A stretch of 10,237 nt of DNA from an uncultured Oscillospiraceae bacterium (lineage in GTDB: Bacteria > Bacillota > Clostridia > Oscillospirales > Oscillospiraceae), in NCBI GenBank assembly GCA_934590505.1, contig CAKTPC010000072.1, forward strand, positions 1 to 10,237. Reading direction: 5' to 3'. Below the pieces are notes generated by a model. It did no database searches. It was given only the letters and a program-made list of their open reading frames with translations, and was not told the origin of the DNA. This document shows, piece after piece, positions 5,621 to 10,237 of this stretch. Position numbers and translations under genes: made by a program. The stretch's first letter is position 1. Every line of letters starts with the position of its first letter.

Positions 5621-6309
5621 TCGAGCTTCCTCCTTACTGCGATAAGCACCGCGATTATCATCAGCATCGCCGGTATGACGACGTTCCCCGCGCCGAATAT
5701 GACGAGCGAGAGCAGCGTGCACACAAGGCCGATAACTCCGCTCACGCGAGAGACCTTGTCGTGCAGCAGGTCGAGAAACAGCGCAACATACATGGCCGTC
5801 AGCGCGAAGTCGAGCCCTGCGGTGCTGAAGGTGATGAGCGTGCCGATAAGCCCGCCGACGAGCGTGCCGAGCACCCAGTAGGAATAGTTGAGCGCGAACA
5901 TCGCAAAATAGAATCGCCCGGTATCTAGCCCGTCGGGCGTCTCCAGCGTTGAGGCGAGGGCGAAGCTCTCATCGGACAGCGCAAAATACAGAAACGGCTT
6001 GAACGGTCCCGCGGCGGCAAAGCGGTTGAGCACGCCTATGCTGCAGAAGATGTAGCGCGCGTTTATCGTGATGCTGAATATGAGCGCCGCGAGCGGATCG
6101 AACGTGCCTGCGAAAAGAATGACGGCGGCATACTGCATGCTGCCGCTGAAAGCGAGCGCACTCGTCAGCGTCGACCACAGCGGGCCGTAGCCCTTACTCT
6201 GCATCAGCACGCCGTAAGCTGCGGACAGCACCAGATATCCCGTCATCACCGGGACGGTGTAGGGAAATGCCGCCTTAAAGGTGTGTCCCCATCCTGCTTT
6301 TGTGTTCAA
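5617..6309 (-). CDS. azlC: AzlC-family branched-chain amino-acid exporter, large subunit
   Basis: A polytopic inner-membrane protein of the AzlC family, forming with AzlD an export system for branched-chain or related amino acids. Family landmarks are PYTVPVMTGYLVLSAAYGV near the N-terminus, the FSGSMQYAAVILFA segment, INARYIFCSIG, and LSDESFAL followed by about five more hydrophobic stretches. The frame has an ATG at 6408, but it lies upstream of a near-consensus promoter (6358-6386), so it cannot be the start on that transcript. No other ATG precedes the conserved region. I choose TTG 6309, which has GAGGTGG a few nt upstream and gives 230 residues, a normal length. GTG 6318 is the alternative. 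The family call is secure; the start is about 65% sure. The substrate is not determined, and no AzlB/Lrp-type regulator is adjacent. Confidence 0.87.
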   Translation of the reverse strand: MNTKAGWGHTFKAAFPYTVPVMTGYLVLSAAYGVLMQSKGYGPLWSTLTSALAFSGSMQYAAVILFAGTFDPLAALIFSITINARYIFCSIGVLNRFAAAGPFKPFLYFALSDESFALASTLETPDGLDTGRFYFAMFALNYSYWVLGTLVGGLIGTLITFSTAGLDFALTAMYVALFLDLLHDKVSRVSGVIGLVCTLLSLVIFGAGNVVIPAMLMIIAVLIAVRRKLE

Positions 6310-6357
6310 AGGCTCCACCTCACAATTCCGATTGATTTGATAGGTATGACGGGGAGT

Positions 6358-6386
6358 AATATACAACCGCCCGGCGGCTTTGTCAA
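6358..6386 (-). promoter_or_regulatory. Sigma-A promoter of azlCD
   Basis: On the minus strand, TTGACA (6381-6386) and TATATT (6358-6363) are 17 bp apart. The spacer holds a perfect palindrome, CCGCC-C-GGCGG (6367-6377). Its -35 lies 40 bp from the -35 of the divergent thrS promoter. Confidence 0.8.
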
Positions 6387-6426
6387 CCGGTTTACAGGAA
6401 TAACGCATTTATATAGGTAAAAGATA

Positions 6427-6455
6427 TTGACAGGGAAAATTCATGGTGTTATGAT
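6427..6455 (+). promoter_or_regulatory. Sigma-A promoter of the thrS T-box leader
   Basis: A perfect TTGACA (6427-6432) and TATGAT (6450-6455) are separated by 17 bp. Transcription would begin near 6462, giving a leader of roughly 270 nt before thrS. Confidence 0.82.
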
Positions 6456-6461
6456 ATCCGC

Positions 6462-6690
6462 GTCTAAAGGCTGAGACGGAGACGACGGGCACAGAACACG
6501 TACAGAGAGGGCAGCCGCAGGCTGTAAGCCGCCCCGGATATGTGCCGCGGTCACCACTCCCGAGCCGGAGAGCCGAAACACAGGCTGTAAGCTCTCCCGC
6601 GAAACGCGCGTTACAGCGTCTTTTGAGTTAAAAATCAAGGTGGAACCGTGCCTTTTGGGCACCCTTGGCGCTGCGCCGGGGGTGTTTTTG
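6462..6690 (+). promoter_or_regulatory. T-box riboswitch (threonine) controlling thrS
   Basis: This transcription-attenuation leader senses uncharged tRNA-Thr. Stem I: GGCACA (6488-6493) pairs with TGTGCC (6541-6546), and CGGAG (6477-6481) with the CTCCCG segment at 6557-6562. Between the 3' arms sits the specifier loop with the threonine codon ACC at 6553-6555, followed by a purine. A stem-III-like hairpin pairs GGAGAG with CTCTCC near 6567-6597. The conserved T-box AAGGTGGAACCGTG is at 6637-6650. The antiterminator is complete: A1 pairs 6636-6640 with 6663-6667, the 7-nt bulge TGGAACC is at 6641-6647, and A2 pairs 6648-6652 with 6658-6662. The bulge's UGGA would pair with tRNA ending UCCA, which predicts U73 in the cognate tRNA. 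The A1 3' strand is shared with the terminator, so the two folds exclude each other. Confidence 0.95.
6660..6689 (+). terminator. T-box-controlled intrinsic terminator upstream of thrS
   Basis: CACCCTTGGCG (6660-6670) pairs with CGCCGGGGGTG (6674-6684) over 11 bp, including two G-T wobbles, around a CTG loop, followed by TTTTT. Its 5' arm overlaps the antiterminator A1 strand CCTTG, so bound uncharged tRNA-Thr would prevent it from forming. Confidence 0.92.
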
Positions 6691-6730
6691 CTTTCCCCGG
6701 CAGGTGATATTTATGATGGAGGACAAGATC

Positions 6731-8491
6731 ATGGACGAAAACGAAAACAAGTTCAGCTTTGAAAATCCGGAGTACCGCCATACCTATTGGCACACCTGCT
6801 CCCATGTTCTGGCTCAGGCCGTCAAGCGCCTCTACCCCGAGGTTAAGCTTGCCATCGGCCCGGCTATCGAGAACGGCTTCTATTACGATATGGATTCTCC
6901 CTTCCCGTTCACCCCGGAAATAATGGAGAAGATCGAGGCCGAGATGCGCAAGATCTGCAAGGAGAAGCTCAAGCTCGAGCGCTTCGAGCTGCCCCGCGCC
7001 GAGGCTATAAAGTTCATGGAGGAGAAGAACGAGCCTTATAAGGTCGAGCTTATCAACGATTTGCCCGAGGATTCCGTCATCAGCTTCTACCGCCAGGGCG
7101 AGTTCACCGACCTCTGCGCAGGTCCCCATCTGGATTCCACCGGACGCATCAAGGGCAACGCCATCAAGCTCACCGCCTGCAACGCCGCTTACTGGCGCGG
7201 CGACTCCAGCCGTCAGACCCTCCAGCGTATCTATGGTATCGCCTTCCCGAAGAAGGACGAGCTTGACGAGTACCTTGCCCGCATCGAGGAAGCCAAGCGC
7301 CGCGACCACCGCAAACTCGGCCGCGAGCTCGGCCTGTTCGCCTTCCGCGATGAGGCTCCCGGCTTCCCGTTCTATCTGCCCAAGGGCATGGTGCTCAAAA
7401 ACACCCTGATCGACTACTGGCGCGAGGTGCACAAGAAGTGGGAGTATGTCGAGATACAGACCCCGCAGATCATGCGCCGCACCCTGTGGGAGACCTCCGG
7501 CCACTGGGATCATTATAAGGATAACATGTACACCACCGTCATCGACGGTGAGGACTTTGCCATCAAGCCCATGAACTGCCCCGGCAGCATTCTGGTCTAT
7601 GAGCTTGAGCCGCACTCCTATAAGGAGCTGCCGCTGCGCTTCGGCGAGCTCGGCCTTGTCCACCGCCATGAGCTCTCCGGTGCGCTGCACGGCATGTTCC
7701 GCGTCCGCTGCTTCACTCAGGACGACGCGCACATCCTCCTCGCTCCCGAGCAGATCAAGGATGAGGTCATCCGCATCGCAAAACTCTTTGATGAGGTCTA
7801 CTCTCTCTTCGGCCTGCCCTACAAGATAGAGCTGTCCACCATGCCTGAGGACCATATCGGCTCCGTCGAGGATTGGGATATCGCCACCTCCGCGCTTGCC
7901 GACGCCATCACCAGCATCGGCAAGGAATACACCGTCAACCCCGGCGACGGCGCCTTCTACGGCCCGAAGCTTGACTTCCATATTCAGGACTCACTCGGCC
8001 GTACTTGGCAGTGCGGTACCATCCAGCTCGACTACCAGCTGCCCGGCCGCTTCGACCTTGAGTACACCGGCGCGGACGGCGAGAAGCACTGCCCCGTCAT
8101 GATCCACCGCGTTGTGTTTGGCTCCATCGAGCGCTTTATTGGCATCATCACCGAGCATTTTGCCGGTGCGTTCCCCGTGTGGCTCTCTCCTGTTCAGGTC
8201 AAGGTCATGCCCATTACCGACCGCACGTCCGATTACGCAAAGGACGTCGCCGCAAAGCTCTCCGCTGCCGGCGTCAGAGTCGAGACCGACCTGCGCAATG
8301 AGAAGATCGGCTACAAGATCCGTGAGGCTCAGATGCAAAAGACCCCGTACATGCTCGTTATCGGCGACCGCGAGGCCGAGAGCGGAGCAGTCGCCGTCCG
8401 CACCCGCGGCGGCGAGGACCTCGGCGCAATGCCGCTTGACGCGTTCATCGAGCGCATCACCGGCGAGATCAAATCACGCAGCAACGGCTGA
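6731..8491 (+). CDS. thrS: Threonine--tRNA ligase lacking the TGS domain
   Basis: Class II threonyl-tRNA synthetase: charges tRNA-Thr in the cytosol. The editing (N2) domain starts almost at once with HTCSH (His21, His25) and has the LCAGPH site (Cys129, His133). The catalytic core has the three zinc ligands Cys283 (MNCPGS), His334 (DDAH) and His459 (MIHRVVFGSIERF), at spacings close to those of the E. coli enzyme. The anticodon-binding domain fills residues ~485-586. The N-terminal TGS (N1) domain of ~60 residues is missing: 586 residues against about 640. The start is ATG 6731, with GGAGG (6718-6722) 8 nt upstream; ATG 6713 behind AGGTGAT is possible and would add six residues, not a domain. 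Codon use is strongly biased to C-ending codons, as expected for high expression. It is controlled by the T-box leader and closed by the terminator at 8511-8549. Confidence 0.96.
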   Translation: MDENENKFSFENPEYRHTYWHTCSHVLAQAVKRLYPEVKLAIGPAIENGFYYDMDSPFPFTPEIMEKIEAEMRKICKEKLKLERFELPRAEAIKFMEEKNEPYKVELINDLPEDSVISFYRQGEFTDLCAGPHLDSTGRIKGNAIKLTACNAAYWRGDSSRQTLQRIYGIAFPKKDELDEYLARIEEAKRRDHRKLGRELGLFAFRDEAPGFPFYLPKGMVLKNTLIDYWREVHKKWEYVEIQTPQIMRRTLWETSGHWDHYKDNMYTTVIDGEDFAIKPMNCPGSILVYELEPHSYKELPLRFGELGLVHRHELSGALHGMFRVRCFTQDDAHILLAPEQIKDEVIRIAKLFDEVYSLFGLPYKIELSTMPEDHIGSVEDWDIATSALADAITSIGKEYTVNPGDGAFYGPKLDFHIQDSLGRTWQCGTIQLDYQLPGRFDLEYTGADGEKHCPVMIHRVVFGSIERFIGIITEHFAGAFPVWLSPVQVKVMPITDRTSDYAKDVAAKLSAAGVRVETDLRNEKIGYKIREAQMQKTPYMLVIGDREAESGAVAVRTRGGEDLGAMPLDAFIERITGEIKSRSNG

Positions 8492-8510
8492 TCACGCATA
8501 AATCTTCCAA

Positions 8511-8549
8511 ACCCTCACAGACTAACCAAAAGTCTGTGGGGGTGTTTTT
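8511..8549 (+). terminator. Intrinsic terminator of thrS, containing the sleB ribosome-binding site
   Basis: ACCCTCACAGACT (8511-8523) pairs with AGTCTGTGGGGGT (8531-8543) over 13 bp with one wobble, around a 7-nt loop, followed by GTTTTT. The 3' arm contains GGGGGTG (8538-8544), which is the Shine-Dalgarno sequence of the next gene. The T-tract forms the 5-nt spacer to its ATG at 8550. Confidence 0.88.
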
Positions 8550-9233
8550 ATGACCGAGAAGAGGAAAAAGCTGATACTTGCTGTGGCGGTCATATTCGCG
8601 GTGAACATTTTCATCATAGCGATGGCGCAGAGGGCGTCCGCCGATCTGTATAAAAAAGGCGCTTCTGGTGATATGGTAGTCGAGATACAGACGCGGCTGA
8701 AAAACTGGGGCTACTATGACGGAGCAGTTGACGGTATCTTCGGCAGTGGGACGGAGCGCGCGGTCAAGTATTTCCAGCGCACGAACGGCCTTTCTGCCGA
8801 CGGCCAGGTCGGCGACCTGACGCTTGCCGCGCTCGGCATAACACCTACGGGCTCGGCGGGCGGCGGCTCATCCGGCGGAGGTTCGGGAGATGTAGACCTG
8901 CTCGCGCGGCTGATATCTGCCGAGGCGCGCGGAGAGCCGTATGAGGGACAGGTCGCCGTCGGTGCGGTCGTCCTCAACCGAGTAAAGCACGCGTCGTTTC
9001 CGAACTCCATCTCCGGCGTCATATACCAGTCCGGTGCGTTCTCCTGCCTGTATGACGGGCAGTTCGACCAGCCCGTCGCTGAGAGCGCCTACCGCGCTGC
9101 ACGCGACGCGCTTAACGGCTGGGACCCGAGCTACGGCGCGATATATTATTTTAATCCCGTCACCGCGACAAGCAAATGGATATGGTCGCGGCCGCTTATC
9201 GTCGAAATAGGCAAGCACAGGTTCTGTGCATAG
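8550..9233 (+). CDS. sleB: Spore cortex-lytic enzyme, SleB family
   Basis: An exported peptidoglycan hydrolase of the SleB family, lytic transglycosylases that break down the spore cortex at muramic-delta-lactam during germination. Residues 1-30 are a signal peptide: basic MTEKRKK, a hydrophobic core, then MAQRASA. Residues ~36-95 form a PG_binding_1 domain (GDMVVEIQTRLKNWGYYDG, FGSGTERAVKYFQRTNGL). A Gly/Ser linker spans 98-114. The catalytic Hydrolase_2 domain covers 115-227, with the catalytic Glu125 in ISAEARGEP, EGQVAVGAVVLNRVKH, YYFNPVTATSKWIWSRP and the terminal GKHRFC. The 227-residue length and domain order match SleB. The Gly-rich linker and lack of a lipobox agree with a soluble secreted form. 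No ypeB partner follows. The start at 8550 is supported by the signal peptide and GGGGGTG at 8538-8544. No convincing sporulation promoter is visible upstream. A related vegetative hydrolase (CwlJ/SleB-like) is the alternative. Confidence 0.9.
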   Translation: MTEKRKKLILAVAVIFAVNIFIIAMAQRASADLYKKGASGDMVVEIQTRLKNWGYYDGAVDGIFGSGTERAVKYFQRTNGLSADGQVGDLTLAALGITPTGSAGGGSSGGGSGDVDLLARLISAEARGEPYEGQVAVGAVVLNRVKHASFPNSISGVIYQSGAFSCLYDGQFDQPVAESAYRAARDALNGWDPSYGAIYYFNPVTATSKWIWSRPLIVEIGKHRFCA

Positions 9234-9236
9234 CTG

Positions 9237-9265
9237 TTGAAATGCCGCGGGTTTTAGGGTATAAT
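9237..9265 (+). promoter_or_regulatory. Sigma-A promoter of the zinc-ribbon membrane protein gene
   Basis: TTGAAA (9237-9242) and a perfect TATAAT (9260-9265) are 17 bp apart. The -35 box begins 4 nt after the sleB stop, so the downstream gene is separately transcribed. No terminator is seen between them. Confidence 0.82.
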
Positions 9266-9300
9266 ATATAAGATAAAGCGTTTACACATCGGAGGCGGCT

Positions 9301-9927
9301 ATGGGATACTGCAAGAACTGCGGCGCATATATACCGGACGGGCACACGAAGTGCCTTGCCTGCGGGCTGGATCAGACAGAGGAGGAGCGCACCGCCGCGT
9401 CTGCTGCCGCGAAGAAGTCGACGGTAAGACGGCAGGACAATGAGGAACTGCGCCGCCAGCTTGAGGAGCAGAGAAAAAAGCAGCAGGAGAATAACCGCAA
9501 GTGGGCGGAGGCTGAGTATGAGCAGCGTCGTAGGGCGAAGGAGGAACAGGCGCGCTTTGATGAGGCGCGCGCCGGGGCAGGGCGCACTACTGACAGGACG
9601 GGCTCTGATGATGAGTTCCGCAGCAGAAAGAATGTAAGCGCGGCACAGTCTGAGCCGAACAAGCTTTTTGCCGTGCTCTCATATATAAGCATACTGTTCG
9701 TGCTGCCGTATCTGCTATGCCGGAATGATGAGTTTGCAATGTTCCATGCGCGTCAGGGTATGATACTCTGCGTCGTGAGCGTCATTGCCGAGGCGCTCGG
9801 CTCGCTTCTCAGCCTTGGCTGGGTGGCCACGCTGCTGAGGATCTATTTTATTCTTAAGGGAGCGGGCAACGCGGCCAACGGCAAGATGGAGCCGCTGCCG
9901 TACATAGGCGGTTTCTTCAGCAAGTAA
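9301..9927 (+). CDS. Zinc-ribbon, coiled-coil, DUF4870-like membrane protein
   Basis: A 208-residue protein of unknown function with three visible parts. Residues 1-24 are a zinc ribbon with two CxxC pairs (Cys4, Cys7, Cys18, Cys21). Residues ~44-90 are highly charged, rich in Glu, Arg, Gln and Lys, and probably form a coiled coil. Residues ~120-205 are a membrane domain with segments KLFAVLSYISILFVLPYLL and MILCVVSVIAEALGSLLSLG, then a third hydrophobic stretch. The FHARQGMIL motif between them is typical of DUF4870/Tic20-like proteins. The N-terminal part is probably cytosolic. The start is ATG 9301, with GGAGG (9291-9295) 5 nt upstream. It is monocistronic, and no clear terminator follows before the A-tract region. 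The ribbon plus membrane domain resembles small Firmicute envelope or scaffolding proteins, but no function can be assigned. Confidence 0.85.
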   Translation: MGYCKNCGAYIPDGHTKCLACGLDQTEEERTAASAAAKKSTVRRQDNEELRRQLEEQRKKQQENNRKWAEAEYEQRRRAKEEQARFDEARAGAGRTTDRTGSDDEFRSRKNVSAAQSEPNKLFAVLSYISILFVLPYLLCRNDEFAMFHARQGMILCVVSVIAEALGSLLSLGWVATLLRIYFILKGAGNAANGKMEPLPYIGGFFSK

Positions 9928-9970
9928 GCCCACGCTATTTAGTACCTTGAAAGACACCCAGACCACAAGA

Positions 9971-10009
9971 TTTTGAAAGTGAAAAAAACTTGAAAAAATC
10001 TCGAAAAAA
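9971..10009 (+). promoter_or_regulatory. Phased A-tracts (UP-like/curved DNA) upstream of promoter P1
   Basis: A-runs at 9976-9978, 9982-9988, 9993-9998 and 10004-10009 have centres roughly 8-11 bp apart, the last three close to one helical turn. They lie directly upstream of the P1 -35 box, where curved DNA and alpha-CTD-binding UP elements raise rRNA promoter strength. Confidence 0.65.
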
Positions 10010-10012
10010 GTG

Positions 10013-10041
10013 TTGACAACAGGGCTTTGCGGTGCTATATT
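10013..10041 (+). promoter_or_regulatory. Promoter P1 of the presumed rRNA operon
   Basis: A perfect TTGACA (10013-10018), a 17-bp spacer and TATATT (10036-10041), with TGC directly before the -10 box (extended -10). The predicted start is near 10048. Confidence 0.82.
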
Positions 10042-10047
10042 ATGCAA

Positions 10048-10059
10048 GCACTTCGGTGC
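10048..10059 (+). other. UUCG-tetraloop hairpin at the predicted P1 start
   Basis: GCAC (10048-10051) pairs with GTGC (10056-10059) around TTCG, the very stable C(UUCG)G tetraloop. It begins at the predicted first base of the P1 transcript. The stem is short. Confidence 0.5.
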
Positions 10060-10069
10060 GGGACATTTG

Positions 10070-10107
10070 AAAAGCTTGTCAAAAAGTTTTGAAATAATTT
10101 GAAAAAA
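10070..10107 (+). promoter_or_regulatory. Phased A-tracts upstream of promoter P2
   Basis: A-runs at 10070-10073, 10081-10085, 10092-10094 and 10102-10107 have centres about 10-12 bp apart, ending 4 bp before the P2 -35 box. This repeats the arrangement seen before P1. Confidence 0.6.
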
Positions 10108-10111
10108 CCTG

Positions 10112-10140
10112 TTGACAAAACGAAACAAATGTGCTAGTAT
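10112..10140 (+). promoter_or_regulatory. Promoter P2 of the presumed rRNA operon
   Basis: A perfect TTGACA (10112-10117), a 17-bp spacer and TAGTAT (10135-10140), again with TGC before the -10 box. It lies 99 bp downstream of P1 and shares its design, a tandem arrangement typical of rrn operons. Confidence 0.82.
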
Positions 10141-10146
10141 AAACAA

Positions 10147-10237
10147 GCTGTCGTCGAGAGCGACGGAGCGAGATGTACCTTGAAAATTGAACAATGTAAG
10201 AAAAAAGCTTATGCTAAATAAGCACCAGAAAAGGGTT
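10147..10237 (+). other. Presumed rRNA operon leader (upstream of 16S rRNA)
   Basis: The P2 transcript would start near 10147. It contains a hairpin pairing CTGTCG (10148-10153) with CGACGG (10161-10166), the segment GTACCTTGAAAATTGAACAA (from 10175) that resembles Clostridial rRNA leader/spacer sequence, and a hairpin pairing GCTTA (10207-10211) with TAAGC (10219-10223). No mature 16S start (GAGTTTGATCCTGGCTCAG) is reached before the edge. The rRNA assignment rests on the tandem promoters, the A-tracts and the leader motif. A strong tRNA operon is the alternative. Confidence 0.7.

Noticed and set aside
6635..7981. 448-codon minus-strand frame antisense to thrS
   Set aside because: Mirror frame produced by the strong C-ending codon bias of thrS; the plus strand encodes an unmistakable ThrRS.
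8497..8503. CATAAAT as a sigma-G -10 box for sleB
   Set aside because: It does not fit the CATnnTA consensus well and has no matching -35 at the right distance. A start there would also keep the RBS-sequestering hairpin.

Overview
The window looks like chromosomal DNA from a GC-rich, endospore-forming member of the Clostridia, most likely near the Oscillospiraceae/Ruminococcaceae. This is inferred from gene content, not from a database search. The supporting genes are a holB-ricT (yaaT) pair, a T-box-controlled thrS, a SleB-type spore cortex-lytic enzyme, an azlCD pair, and consensus sigma-A promoters with Firmicute-type Shine-Dalgarno sequences.

Layout. 1-572 (minus): 5' part of htpG, running off the left edge. 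733-1668 (minus): PAP2-family membrane phosphatase with its own promoter and terminator. 1754-2032: a MITE-like element with 27-bp imperfect terminal inverted repeats, TA at both ends and two internal dyads that fit into a three-way junction. It sits between the divergent promoters of the PAP2 gene and the next gene. 2114-2980 (plus): DUF362-family protein without the usual ferredoxin insert. 3069-5221 (plus): holB (DNA polymerase III delta') overlapping ricT, which carries a long disordered Arg/Gly/Lys-rich tail; a strong terminator follows. 5291-6309 (minus): azlC-azlD, a branched-chain amino-acid exporter pair with a 4-nt overlap. 6427-8491 (plus): promoter, complete threonine T-box leader and thrS, whose product lacks the N-terminal TGS domain. 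8550-9233 (plus): sleB, whose ribosome-binding site lies inside the thrS terminator hairpin. 9301-9927 (plus): zinc-ribbon/coiled-coil/DUF4870-like membrane protein. 9928-10237: two tandem extended -10 promoters, each behind helically phased A-tracts, followed by a leader with the look of an rRNA operon leader. The 16S gene itself would begin just past the right edge.

How it fits together. Most genes are housekeeping: chaperone, replication clamp loader, RNA-maturation factor, threonyl-tRNA synthetase and rRNA transcription. RicT and SleB are linked to sporulation or germination. No defence system, prophage, CRISPR array or transposase is present. The least ordinary items are the structured MITE-like element, the sleB RBS hidden in a terminator, the TGS-less ThrRS, the hairpins predicted at mRNA 5' ends, and the phased A-tracts upstream of the presumed rRNA promoters.
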